The notes under the pieces are model-generated. The model was not told where the DNA came from. It made no database searches and saw only the letters and a program-made list of their open reading frames with translations. Made by a program: the position numbers and the translations under genes. A stretch of 64,000 nt of DNA from Marivirga arenosa. Lineage in GTDB: Bacteria > Bacteroidota > Bacteroidia > Cytophagales > Cyclobacteriaceae. Positions 1 to 7,980 of the stretch are shown one piece after another (the stretch's first letter is position 1; each line of letters starts with the position of its first letter). The stretch lies in the NCBI RefSeq assembly GCF_030503875.2, contig NZ_CP129968.2, positions 1,240,001 through 1,304,000 on the forward strand, read 5' to 3'.

Positions 1-740
1 GAAATTATAATGAAAGTGGACTTAATGATTTTGTAGCGGATACTAAAAGTGCTTTGGAATTTCTGAAAGGCCATAAAAAGATTAACAGGAAACAAATTGG
101 ATTGATAGGGCATAGTTTAGGAGGAAATATAGCGCCAATTGTAGCAACCGAAAGAGAAAGTGATGTTGCATTTATTGTATTATTAGCAGGCTCTGGTATC
201 AGGGGAGATGAATTAATGCTTTTGCAGAAAGCGACCATTGAACGAAAAATGGGTGTGCCGGAAGCAGCAGTAATGCAGGCTCAGAATAATATGAAGGGAG
301 CTTACGATATTATATTAAATTCAGCTGCTGAGCCGGATGAGATACAAATAGAGTTAAAAAAGTATTTCACGGATAAATTTGGAGGTATGATTCCTGAAAA
401 GCAAGTAGAAGCAATTGCAAAGCAAATGACAATGCCCTGGTTTTCAGATTTTGTAAAATTTGATCCTGAAGAAATCCTTGAAAAGGTAAAATGTCCTGTT
501 TTAGCTTTAAATGGAGCAAATGATCTTCAAGTACCTTCTAAGGAGAATTTAGCAGCAATAAATAAGGCTTTAGAAGCAGGAGCTAATAAAGATTACCAAA
601 CCCAAGAGTTAGAAGGCTTAAATCACCTATTTCAAGAAAGTGAGACTGGTTTGCCTAATGAGTATGCTTCAATAGAACAAACTTTTTCTCCACTAGCTTT
701 AGACATCATTACTGAATGGATAAATGAGAGAACCCAATAA
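1..740 (+). CDS. Alpha/beta hydrolase, 5'-truncated by window edge
   Basis: Serine hydrolase of the alpha/beta-hydrolase (dienelactone hydrolase/esterase-like) fold. The reading frame is open from the first bases of the window, so the N-terminus lies outside it; the TTG at 54 is only an apparent start. The nucleophile elbow GHSLGG is clear. Further on, LNGANDLQVP supplies the expected acid residue and GLNHLFQ the catalytic His, so the triad is complete. The substrate cannot be told from sequence. It faces a second, convergently transcribed alpha/beta hydrolase. Family assignment is firm; specificity is unknown. Confidence 0.85.
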   Translation, partial: NYNESGLNDFVADTKSALEFLKGHKKINRKQIGLIGHSLGGNIAPIVATERESDVAFIVLLAGSGIRGDELMLLQKATIERKMGVPEAAVMQAQNNMKGAYDIILNSAAEPDEIQIELKKYFTDKFGGMIPEKQVEAIAKQMTMPWFSDFVKFDPEEILEKVKCPVLALNGANDLQVPSKENLAAINKALEAGANKDYQTQELEGLNHLFQESETGLPNEYASIEQTFSPLALDIITEWINERTQ

Positions 741-767
741 TGAAAATTCGAAAATAAAATCTGTCCC

Positions 768-1694
768 TTAAGATTTTATTTTCGAGTTTTTCAACCATTC
801 CAAAACCTCTTTAAAATGATCATTTTTAGCATCAGGATGGGTTAGTAAATTAATATGATCATAATCGTGTTGATAGCCTTGCTTTTTGCCAATTACTTTG
901 AAAACAAAGTTCTCTTGATCTCCGATTTCATTTAATAATCGCTTGCAGTCTACCGGATGACCAATTTCAGTATCATTTGAACCTGTTATGGATAAAATAG
1001 GGGGAATGTTTTTGCTTTGTAGTGCAGCTGCATAATCAAAACCATCTCGATGATCTTTCCAATCTTTGGAACGAACCCATTTGTTCACTTCCAAGAAATA
1101 GTCCTTTGCTTCATCAGCACTTCCTATTTTATATTTTCTAGCTGGTAAATAACCTTTTGTTTTGGCAAGGAATGTGCAAAAGCCAAACCAAATTACGTTT
1201 ACGATCCACCATTTTTTCAGACTTTTCACTCTTATGTCTCTTTTACTACCAAAGAAGACTAATGATTTAAGATCTTCTAAATCATTTTTTGCTAAATAGG
1301 CCATAAGATGAACTCCACCCCAACTATGCGAAATTAAATGATGGGGACCCTGTCCTTTTGTTCTATTAATTTCTTCAATGAAATCAGGTATGTCTTCCTC
1401 AAAAGCAGATGCATGACCAAAATTATGGTTGGCACTTGGATGAGGCGTACTTTTTCCTCTTCCTCTGAGATCAGCTACGAAAACATCAAAACCATTTTCT
1501 GCTAGAAAAGGAGCCAATCCTTTTCCTGATTTGGAATAGAATATTTTGCCATCCTCTATGCTGCCATGGATTAACAATATAGAGGGGGCATTTTCCTGTT
1601 TCCAGAATCTTTTGAGGTGAAGCTTATAGTGCTCTTTGTTAATGAATAGACTTTCTGATTGCATGCCTGAAATTATATAAAAAATAGTAGGCAT
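768..1694 (-). CDS. Alpha/beta hydrolase (lysophospholipase-like)
   Basis: A 308-aa alpha/beta-hydrolase. The oxyanion-hole strand reads ILLIHG (about residues 39-44), the nucleophile elbow is SHSWGG with Ser near 124, an Asp follows in SITGSNDTEIG, and a His-rich C-terminal stretch (QHDYDHINLLTHPD) carries the catalytic His. DLRGRGKS after the second strand is typical of lysophospholipase/esterase members. There is no signal peptide, so it is probably cytoplasmic. An internal ATG at 1664 (MQSESL) is an equally reasonable start. Its 3' end meets the upstream hydrolase tail to tail with under 30 bp between them. Substrate unknown. Confidence 0.85.
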   Translation of the reverse strand: MPTIFYIISGMQSESLFINKEHYKLHLKRFWKQENAPSILLIHGSIEDGKIFYSKSGKGLAPFLAENGFDVFVADLRGRGKSTPHPSANHNFGHASAFEEDIPDFIEEINRTKGQGPHHLISHSWGGVHLMAYLAKNDLEDLKSLVFFGSKRDIRVKSLKKWWIVNVIWFGFCTFLAKTKGYLPARKYKIGSADEAKDYFLEVNKWVRSKDWKDHRDGFDYAAALQSKNIPPILSITGSNDTEIGHPVDCKRLLNEIGDQENFVFKVIGKKQGYQHDYDHINLLTHPDAKNDHFKEVLEWLKNSKIKS

Positions 1695-2063
1695 GCATAA
1701 TAAATTATGAATTTATTTCTTACACCAGGAACGTTCTTTCCGTCATTGCGAAGGAGGTACGACTAAGGCAATATAATTAAACAAGAGTCAAGATTCCTGA
1801 TCAAGTCAGGAATGACGCTATGAAAAAGCTTTTTGAGAATTAGCTATTGAAGGGATTGCAAGGCTGCTCTCACAACTACGATTTTTAGTAACTATTTTAT
1901 TTGATCACTTTAGTAAGTATGATAAATGTAGAACAAGTTTAATTTTCTAAAAGGCTAGTAATTACCATCATTACAAATCCCTTTAGGGTGAAGCAATCTT
2001 TAAATCTAAATTTGAGATTGCTTCATTCCTAACAGTGCTGCTCAGAGCAGACAATTATAAACT
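1695..2063. repeat. Intergenic region with dispersed-type inverted repeats
   Basis: No convincing gene. It holds GTCATTGCGAAGGAGGTAC near 1741 and an imperfect hairpin ATTCCTG...CAGGAAT near 1793-1813, ending in GACG. These match the style of extragenic repeats common in Bacteroidota genomes. A second perfect 10-bp inverted repeat, GAAGCAATCT (1990-1999) with AGATTGCTTC (2015-2024), lies just downstream of the amidohydrolase gene and could act as its transcript end, although it lacks a strong T-tract. Assignment as dispersed repeats is from memory of such elements, not from a search. Confidence 0.45.
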
Positions 2064-2759
2064 CTACTTATTCAACTTATTTACCTTATTCATCGGTGGA
2101 AATAGCCAATTGCTAATGTGAGGAATAGGGTAACAGTCTAATAATTTAGTATTGACCTCCAGTTCTATTCCTGCATAGTTAAGCGGGTATTGTTTTCGGA
2201 AATAGGTAGTTAATCCATCATCTATACCTAAATAAGGATAATTAAATTTTACTCGCCAGATGTCAATGTTTTTTAGAATGTTTTTTTGCCATTTCAGAGC
2301 ATATTCTGCCTCTAATGTTCTATCCGGATCAAATAAAATCCCAATTTCAGTTTTTCGAACTTCTCCATTCAAAATAGGAGTAAAGCTGTGAATGGAGAGA
2401 TGGATTACCTTTTCATCTTGCTCAAGATAATGTTCTATTTTCTGAGCTAACTGACTTCTATATGGAATATATAATTCATCTATTAATTGTTGCTGCTCTT
2501 GCGAAGTTAATTTTTTGCTGAATTCAGAAAAGAGTTCGTTATGCTCCAAACTTCTATTAAATTCAATTAAAAGGCGACTTATGGTATTCGAAAATAAAGG
2601 TTGGCCCGATCTTTTATGTAGATAATTTGCAATTTCTAAAGCACCTTTATCCCAACCTCTATGACTTTTCAATACTTCTTCAGCCCCCTGAAATAAAGGC
2701 TCATAATTTGTAGGTATTTCAAAGCCACCATGCTCACAACTGATAATCATTTTACTCAT
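2064..2759 (-). CDS. N-formylglutamate amidohydrolase family protein
   Basis: A 231-aa zinc-dependent amidohydrolase of the N-formylglutamate deformylase family. Characteristic pieces are SCEHGGFEIP at the N-terminus, HRGWDKGALEIA, LLIEFNRS, LSIHSF and GIELEVN near the C-terminus. Length fits the family. Context argues against classical histidine degradation: it is the last gene of a minus-strand operon with a C39-like peptidase, an RLAN/RimK ATP-grasp ligase and a GCS2 ligase, and its start touches the GCS2 stop. I infer that it hydrolyses or trims an amide made by the two ligases. The family call is strong; the role is inference. Confidence 0.85.
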   Translation of the reverse strand: MSKMIISCEHGGFEIPTNYEPLFQGAEEVLKSHRGWDKGALEIANYLHKRSGQPLFSNTISRLLIEFNRSLEHNELFSEFSKKLTSQEQQQLIDELYIPYRSQLAQKIEHYLEQDEKVIHLSIHSFTPILNGEVRKTEIGILFDPDRTLEAEYALKWQKNILKNIDIWRVKFNYPYLGIDDGLTTYFRKQYPLNYAGIELEVNTKLLDCYPIPHISNWLFPPMNKVNKLNK

Positions 2760-3994
2760 TAGCGTAGTTTGTAAACTTTGTTTTCACTTAAACATTCCAC
2801 TAATAGCTGATATTCTTTTTTAATATACTCAACCGAAAATGATGTATTTTTTAAGTTGAATAATATTCTTTGAGATAGGTTTCCATACTCCAAAATATAT
2901 TCAACTACGCTTTTTTGTGCATCACCTAAATCAACTTGTTGGAGTAAATATTTCCATATCTCTTTGATGCTTAAGTCGCCTTTCTTTTCTATACCTAAAT
3001 AGCGTAAATAATCAGAGTAATGAATAATGCTTTCACCTCCATCTTCCAATGCTAACCTATAAATATCATAAAGATCTAGCTCATCAATAGGATTATACTT
3101 CTTGATTTGCGGAATTAAATATTGTAATGACTTACTAATGAATGCAGCGATAGCGATATCTGCTGCTGGGCATTCTTGCAGATCAATAATTCGTATTTCA
3201 ATTGCATTACGGTCAAATCTGGCAATTGCACCTCTTGAGTTCAACCATTCGTATTGTAAGTTTTTGTCCGGATCAAAAGGAGCTATATGTTTATATATTT
3301 TGGTTAGAATTTTCTGCTCATACTCATCCTTACTTTTTACCGATTCGGGAATTACATGCCCTGTTATAGATGGAATTCGTTTTTGGTTCTGCTCATAAAA
3401 TGCTAATCTATTATCCAATACTTCAGATTTCATACCTTCAAAAATTGGAGATGAAGCTGTTAAAGCTGGAATGATCGCCATTAAATGACGGATAGCTTCA
3501 TGTAACACATGAAATTCTTCATCATCCGCAAAAGGCAAATTGATATGCATGCTTTGTAAATTTCCCCAGCCATGGCCTTTGCAATCAAATATGCTATTAT
3601 ACTGATTATAAATCTCATTTCTTTCATGAGGCCAAAGCTTAACTTCTTTCAGAGGATCCATTAAAGGATGCATAGCAGTTGGCATTAATACACAATCCAC
3701 TTCTGCAAGCAAAGCATTTATTTCAACTATGTTTTGATGAAAATCTTCCGCTAATTTCTCTAAGGATTGAACAGGTTTGGTAGTTTTTAATTCTAATACA
3801 TGCAAAACCAGCTCATTAGACCAGCTAATAGTTCCGTTTTCCAGTTCATCTGTAATATGGCCTAATTTTTTAATGATCACTTGATCAGAAATAGGAGCGG
3901 GCATTAAGCTTTTACGATTTACAATCATGTATTCTAACTCAATGCCGAAGCATTCAAATAGGGAGTAGGTTTTGGTTTTATGTATAGTTTCCAT
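2759..3994 (-). CDS. GCS2-type carboxylate-amine ligase
   Basis: A 411-aa glutamate-cysteine ligase type 2 (YbdK/COG2170-like) enzyme of the glutamine-synthetase fold. The N-terminal FGIELEYMIV strand carries the metal-binding acidic residues. The central GWGNLQSMHINLPF and the IIPALTASSPIFEG segment are typical, and ARFDRNAIEIRIIDLQECPAADIAI forms the last sheet. Such enzymes join an amino group to a carboxylate using ATP, but substrates beyond Glu+Cys are poorly known. No glutathione synthetase gene is adjacent; instead a RimK-like ligase is, so I favour an unusual amide or peptide product over glutathione. It overlaps the downstream gene by one base. Confidence 0.87.
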   Translation of the reverse strand: METIHKTKTYSLFECFGIELEYMIVNRKSLMPAPISDQVIIKKLGHITDELENGTISWSNELVLHVLELKTTKPVQSLEKLAEDFHQNIVEINALLAEVDCVLMPTAMHPLMDPLKEVKLWPHERNEIYNQYNSIFDCKGHGWGNLQSMHINLPFADDEEFHVLHEAIRHLMAIIPALTASSPIFEGMKSEVLDNRLAFYEQNQKRIPSITGHVIPESVKSKDEYEQKILTKIYKHIAPFDPDKNLQYEWLNSRGAIARFDRNAIEIRIIDLQECPAADIAIAAFISKSLQYLIPQIKKYNPIDELDLYDIYRLALEDGGESIIHYSDYLRYLGIEKKGDLSIKEIWKYLLQQVDLGDAQKSVVEYILEYGNLSQRILFNLKNTSFSVEYIKKEYQLLVECLSENKVYKLR

Positions 3995-4119
3995 TTTATT
4001 AAAAATGTCTTTTATTTAGTTGTTCTTGATTTCTATGAATTTTATAGATTTCTGCAGTTTTCTCTTCTTCGGAATGAATTTTCCTTTTTACAAGTAGGTA
4101 GTTTGTTTATAGGACTTTC

Positions 4120-5583
4120 CTAATATAATATTACTCGTTTAGTTTTCTGGATTCGGTTTAAGAATACATCCATCATTTTACTGTATAATTTATCTTTCAA
4201 TACAGCATCTTCCACCCCTGTGTCGATATTGGGGTTATCATTTATTTCAATCACATAAAATTTATTTCCTTTCTGCTTGATATCCACCCCATAAAGACTG
4301 TCACCTATCAAATTGGAAAGTTTTTCGGCCGTTTTAATCAAAGCAGGAGGAGCTAGCTCAACAGGAATAGTTTCTACCTTTCCATATTGTCCATTTTTAT
4401 TCCAGTTTACAATTTGCCAGTGCTGCTTGCTCATATAATACTTGCAAGCATAAAGTGCTTCACCATTAAATACTCCCACTCGCCAGTCAAAATCGGTTTG
4501 CAAAAACTGTTGTCCGACAATCAGGTCAGATTTTTCTAATAAGTCAGCCACTTTCTTTTTGTATTCCTCCATATTTTCGGCTTTGCTTACACCCTGGCTG
4601 AAAGCACTATCCGGTTGCTTTAATATGATAGGGAAGCCCAAAATATCAGGGGCAATATTGATGTTTTCTTTATGGATAATGATTGTTTCCGGAGCTTCAA
4701 TTTGATGCATCTTCAGAAGTTCAGCTAAATAAACTTTGTTGCTACATTTGATGATGCTTTCAGGATCATCTACTACTACCAATCCCTCAGCTTTAGCGCG
4801 TTGAGCAAAGCGGAAAGTATGATGATTCACAGCTGTAGTTTCTCTTATGAATAATGCATCATAAGAGGATAAATAGTTATAATCATCTTTAGTAATTAAA
4901 TTTGCCTGGATGCCTTTTTGAGAAGCTGCTTTAATGAACTTCTGTAGAGTTTTATCCGAACTAGGTGCAGTTTTTTCATGAGGGTCATATAAAATCGCCA
5001 TTGAATAAGCAGCAGTAGTTCTTTCCGGTACATTAAACTTTTTAGCTTCAAAGTATTTTGCTGCTGCTTCTTCTACAAAAGCCTTATGCTCTTCAGGAAT
5101 ATCTCCCGATGCAATAGGTGAAATGTTTTGTACTGCCCATTTCCCATTACTCATAATAAAATGAGCTCTAATAAATGGAGACTGAAATAAGTTGAATAAC
5201 TGCATGCTCAAAGCATCATATTTTTTGGATAAGTTTTTACCAAAATATATACTTAATGTAAAACGCTCAGATTTTATGTCTTTCAATGATTTTTGAATGA
5301 GTGAGTCTAATTCTGTAGAAAGAATCTTCACCACTGAAATAGACTTCATTTCCTGAATAGTAGCAATGCTAGGAATCGCTTTATGCTTTCTGGCTGCTGC
5401 TAATAAAGACACATAATATCCAGCACTTTGATATTTATAATCGCGGCATAGGTTAAATACTCTAGCATTTTTAAGTTTAGAGTAATCTTGATTGGTTAAA
5501 TATTGTTTGGCAGTAATGACTTCAATATTCTTGATTTCAAAATCCCAATCTTTAAGGTTATTTACAGTTATAATTATTTTCAT
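4120..5583 (-). CDS. RimK-like ATP-grasp ligase with N-terminal RLAN domain
   Basis: A 487-aa protein in two parts. The N-terminal ~130 residues (MKIIITVNNLKDWDF..., FNLCRDYKYQSAGYYVSLLAAAR) match the RLAN domain that precedes some RimK-like ligases. The C-terminal ~220 residues are an ATP-grasp: a Lys-bearing strand FPIILKQPDSAFSQGV, the VGQQFLQTDFDWRVGVF strand, and the Mg-binding EINDNPNID. RimK-type enzymes add amino acids (often Glu) to a carboxylate by way of an acyl phosphate. Its start overlaps the peptidase stop by 4 bp, indicating translational coupling; the GCS2 gene follows after a 125-bp gap. The substrate is unknown; a peptide or small metabolite is possible. Confidence 0.88.
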   Translation of the reverse strand: MKIIITVNNLKDWDFEIKNIEVITAKQYLTNQDYSKLKNARVFNLCRDYKYQSAGYYVSLLAAARKHKAIPSIATIQEMKSISVVKILSTELDSLIQKSLKDIKSERFTLSIYFGKNLSKKYDALSMQLFNLFQSPFIRAHFIMSNGKWAVQNISPIASGDIPEEHKAFVEEAAAKYFEAKKFNVPERTTAAYSMAILYDPHEKTAPSSDKTLQKFIKAASQKGIQANLITKDDYNYLSSYDALFIRETTAVNHHTFRFAQRAKAEGLVVVDDPESIIKCSNKVYLAELLKMHQIEAPETIIIHKENINIAPDILGFPIILKQPDSAFSQGVSKAENMEEYKKKVADLLEKSDLIVGQQFLQTDFDWRVGVFNGEALYACKYYMSKQHWQIVNWNKNGQYGKVETIPVELAPPALIKTAEKLSNLIGDSLYGVDIKQKGNKFYVIEINDNPNIDTGVEDAVLKDKLYSKMMDVFLNRIQKTKRVILY

Positions 5584-6278
5584 TTTTGAATAATCAATAG
5601 ATTTGCATCATAGGTGATTACACCTAATAAAATAGCGCATATTAGATGGTCTATATCCACCAAATAATTTTGTGACTCAAAAGGATTTGCATGCAATGGA
5701 TCAGCCACAGTAATACTGTTTTGGTCATAGTTGATTCCACTCAATACCACAAAATGCCCAGAAGGATATCCTTTTACATCATCATAGCGAACTGGGTCAC
5801 CAAATTCTCTTTTTTCATTATAAAGATAGGTGGCACTCAATCCCGTCAAAATCGGAATATCTTGAATGAGATAAGAGTGCAATAAATCCTTATTTAAGGT
5901 TTTATAGGTAATCTTACCCCCATTTTCAATAAACTGAATATAGGCTTTTGAAGCCTGCTTAACTTTTGAAGTTTTTTTATATTTAAGTTGTTCTTTTAAC
6001 TTTTGGACTAAGTCAATGTCTTCATCATGAAACCAACTGGGATCAAAAACTTTTAAATTAAAAGTTATGACCTCAACCTGATACCCCTTTTTTAGCGCAT
6101 CAATTCCTAACATTACAGCTAATGTTCCGCCACTTTCAAGATATTCAATGGAATCAATTACTTCTTCAAGACTAATAGAGTCATTAAAAAATTGATAAAC
6201 AGCATGCAAACTTGTGGGCCCGCAAGTACTGTCATTAGGCTGTCTGGAAATGTCCAGACGGAGTGTGTTATTTTTCAA
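5580..6278 (-). CDS. C39-like (papain-fold) cysteine peptidase
   Basis: A 232-aa papain-fold protein of the peptidase C39-like type. The catalytic Cys is at residue 19 in DSTCGPTSLHAVYQFF, His at about 175 in YPSGHFVVLSGI, and Asp at about 193 in TVADPLHANPF, so the triad is intact. No ABC transporter or membrane segments are fused, unlike bacteriocin exporters, and no signal peptide is seen, so it should act in the cytoplasm. It is the first gene of the RLAN-RimK/GCS2/amidohydrolase operon. It could process a peptide substrate or act as a transpeptidase/amidase on the ligase product. An inverted repeat GTCTGGA-N4-TCCAGAC (6242-6259) lies within its first codons. Confidence 0.82.
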   Translation of the reverse strand: MKNNTLRLDISRQPNDSTCGPTSLHAVYQFFNDSISLEEVIDSIEYLESGGTLAVMLGIDALKKGYQVEVITFNLKVFDPSWFHDEDIDLVQKLKEQLKYKKTSKVKQASKAYIQFIENGGKITYKTLNKDLLHSYLIQDIPILTGLSATYLYNEKREFGDPVRYDDVKGYPSGHFVVLSGINYDQNSITVADPLHANPFESQNYLVDIDHLICAILLGVITYDANLLIIQK

Positions 6279-6296
6279 TATTTAGTTATAAAAAGT

Positions 6297-6315
6297 AAGC
6301 TAAGAACGCTAGCTT
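6297..6315 (-). terminator. Possible weak terminator after the Ca2+/Na+ antiporter gene
   Basis: On the minus strand AAGCTA and TAGCTT form a 6-bp hairpin with a 7-nt loop, followed by ACTTTTT. It lies between the antiporter stop and the start of the C39-like peptidase gene and would separate the two transcription units. The stem is AT-rich and short, so this is tentative. Confidence 0.35.
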
Positions 6316-6399
6316 TTATAATTAGTTTCTTTTGTAGGAAATATTTTCAACTTTTCGGGAATAATTTTTTAAAAACTTGATAATCAGTATTTAAGACTC

Positions 6400-7371
6400 C
6401 TATTTTCGGATAAAAATATAAGTCAAATACGCTAAAAAAGTGAATAGAAATAGAATAGCTTCCCATCGATCTAATTTTTTATTTTTCAGAGTAAACATGA
6501 AGATGAAAAGCAATATGGAACCACCAATTAATACGTAAAAATCTAGATTCAATTGAGTGTTATAATTTAAGGGCTTCACTATAGAGTTAATCCCTAATAT
6601 AAAGGTTAAATTAAAGATGTTTGAGCCAATTACATTTCCAATTGCGATATCTGCTCTGTTTCGATAAGCCGCCACAGCACTGGTTGCTAATTCAGGTAAA
6701 GAAGTACCCGCAGCCAAAATGGTTAAACCAATCAGTTTTTCACTTAATTCAAAGCTTCGGGCTATATCAACTGCATTATCTACAACTAATTTCCCTCCTA
6801 ATACCAATCCTGTTATCCCCCCTAAAATCATTAATAAAGTCACCCAATGATTATAAATTTTGGTTTCATCAGGCATGTCTAAAATATGGTTATTATTTTT
6901 TACATTATAGAAAACGTAATAAATGAAGCTGACAAAGAGGAGTAATAAAATAAAACCATCGATATAACCTGCGGAATTAAATTCTTGACCGAAAAAGAAT
7001 TGATCATTTACCAATATGAAGAGCAAGATCACCACTCCCATACTAAAAGGTATTTCTTTCCAAACCGTCTCTGATTGAACGATTAAGGGCCGGATTGTAC
7101 CGGCAATACCTAAAATCAGGAATAAATTAAAGATGTTGCTCCCGATTAAATTACCAAATACTACATCATCTAATCCCTGAGAACCTGAAACCAAATTCAC
7201 CACTAATTCGGGCGCAGAAGTTCCCATTGCTACAATAGTTAATCCAATAGCGATTTCAGAGACATTAAATTTTTTTGCGAAGGATGATGCACCGCTGACC
7301 ATAAAATCAGCTCCTTTTATCAAAAGAATAAATCCTAAAATGATAAAAGCCGTATTTAGAAATAATGCCAA
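6400..7371 (-). CDS. CaCA-family Na+/Ca2+ antiporter (YrbG-like)
   Basis: A 323-aa inner-membrane exchanger with about ten hydrophobic segments and the two inverted alpha-repeats that define the family: GLTIVAMGTSAPE...GNLIGSNIFNL (about residues 43-83) and GLTILAAGTSLPE...GNVIGSNIFNL in the second half. The GTS-PE and GSNIFN motifs contain the ion-coordinating Glu/Ser/Asn residues. It should exchange Ca2+ (or another cation) for Na+ or H+. It is monocistronic or at most weakly linked to the operon downstream. Ion specificity cannot be fixed from sequence. Confidence 0.92.
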   Translation of the reverse strand: MALFLNTAFIILGFILLIKGADFMVSGASSFAKKFNVSEIAIGLTIVAMGTSAPELVVNLVSGSQGLDDVVFGNLIGSNIFNLFLILGIAGTIRPLIVQSETVWKEIPFSMGVVILLFILVNDQFFFGQEFNSAGYIDGFILLLLFVSFIYYVFYNVKNNNHILDMPDETKIYNHWVTLLMILGGITGLVLGGKLVVDNAVDIARSFELSEKLIGLTILAAGTSLPELATSAVAAYRNRADIAIGNVIGSNIFNLTFILGINSIVKPLNYNTQLNLDFYVLIGGSILLFIFMFTLKNKKLDRWEAILFLFTFLAYLTYIFIRK

Positions 7372-7509
7372 AATGAGGTTTTTACATGTTTACACATCAA
7401 TATAATATAAGAATCCTTATTGGGAAACTAGAATTATAAATTATTACCAAAATAATTTAATTATTCTTATTTTAGAAAATAATAAAAAGACAATCATAAA
7501 TCAAAAACT

Positions 7510-7734
7510 ATGGGAAAAGGAGACAGAAAATCTAAAAAAGGAAAAATTTGGAGAGGAACATTTGGTAATACCCGTCCAAGACCAAGCGCTTCTTCTGGTC
7601 CGGAAACTGCAACTAAGGAAAAGCCAAAAGCTAAAAAGAAAGCAGAGCCAGCAAAAAAAGCAGCCTCTACTAAGAAAGCTTCAACCGCTAAAAAAGCCAC
7701 TGCAAAGAAAAAAACTGAAAAATCTGACAAATAA
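7510..7734 (+). CDS. 30S ribosomal protein THX-like, with Lys/Ala tail
   Basis: A 74-aa very basic protein. Residues 1-27 (MGKGDRKSKKGKIWRGTFGN) match the THX family (bacterial relatives of Thermus Thx), which binds the head of the 30S subunit. The remaining ~45 residues are a low-complexity Lys/Ala/Thr tail (KAKKKAEPAKKAASTKKAS and similar), resembling histone-H1-like tails and presumably RNA-binding. The stop codon abuts the -33 element of the trp promoter. The opposite-strand reading frame here is only a shadow. Confidence 0.85.
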   Translation: MGKGDRKSKKGKIWRGTFGNTRPRPSASSGPETATKEKPKAKKKAEPAKKAASTKKASTAKKATAKKKTEKSDK

Positions 7735-7766
7735 TTTTGCTTATATCAGTTTCGCACATACATTTG
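7735..7766 (+). promoter_or_regulatory. trp operon promoter (TTTTG-N19-TACATTTG)
   Basis: TTTTG at 7735-7739 is followed by exactly 19 nt and then TACATTTG at 7759-7766. This matches the Bacteroidota -33/-7 consensus (TTTG, ~19 nt, TAnnTTTG). Transcription should begin about 4-7 nt after the -7 element, around 7770-7773, which coincides with the ATG of the first leader peptide at 7772. The first leader would then be translated from a leaderless mRNA. The start site is inferred, not measured. Confidence 0.8.
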
Positions 7767-7771
7767 TGGAA

Positions 7772-7822
7772 ATGCAAAAAAGAAATACAAATATCAATTG
7801 GTGGTGGACTTCTAAAATTTAG
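7772..7822 (+). CDS. trp leader peptide 1 (WWW)
   Basis: A 16-codon ORF encoding MQKRNTNINWWWTSKI, with three consecutive Trp codons at 7799-7807 and a TAG stop. Leader peptides rich in the regulated amino acid sense charged tRNA by ribosome stalling. Right after it, GACAGC (7825-7830) plus GGT (7834-7836) can pair with GCTGTC (7858-7863) plus ACC (7853-7855), competing with the terminator at 7852-7877. A 7-bp hairpin, CTTCTAA (7809-7815) with TTAGAAG (7819-7825), overlaps the stop. A ribosome stalled on WWW leaves GACAGC free; one at the stop would cover it. Confidence 0.85.
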   Translation: MQKRNTNINWWWTSKI

Positions 7823-7851
7823 AAGACAGCACTGGTATATATAAATATTTA

Positions 7852-7877
7852 AACCTCGCTGTCGCGAGGTTTTTTTT
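7852..7877 (+). terminator. trp attenuator 1 (intrinsic terminator)
   Basis: AACCTCGC (7852-7859), loop TGTC, GCGAGGTT (7864-7871), followed by a run of T to 7877. It is a perfect 8-bp GC-containing stem and a textbook intrinsic terminator between leader peptide 1 and leader peptide 2. Confidence 0.9.
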
Positions 7878-7896
7878 GACCAAAAATTAAAAAAAG

Positions 7897-7956
7897 ATGA
7901 TTAATAAATTCAATTCAGCATGGTGGTGGCACTTAATAACATCTGAACCCGGATGA
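7897..7956 (+). CDS. trp leader peptide 2 (WWWH)
   Basis: A 19-codon ORF encoding MINKFNSAWWWHLITSEPG, with three Trp codons at 7921-7929 followed by His. It lies 19 nt after terminator 1 and before terminator 2. CCGGATG (7949-7955), overlapping the stop codon, is complementary over 7 bp to CATCCGG (7997-8003), which includes the loop and part of the 3' arm of terminator 2. A ribosome finishing the peptide would mask CCGGATG and allow termination; stalling on WWW would leave it free. The sequence around WWW differs from leader 1, so this is not a simple recent tandem copy. Confidence 0.85.
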   Translation: MINKFNSAWWWHLITSEPG

Positions 7957-7980
7957 ACAGATTTGCTATGCTCAATTGAG

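Noticed and set aside
6242..6259. GTCTGGA/TCCAGAC hairpin as a regulatory element of the peptidase operon
   Set aside because: It lies within early codons and could simply reflect coding sequence; no supporting pattern nearby.
7562..7822. 86-aa frame overlapping THX and leader peptide 1
   Set aside because: It runs out of frame through THX; only its last 16 codons, from the ATG at 7772, are meaningful as the WWW leader peptide.
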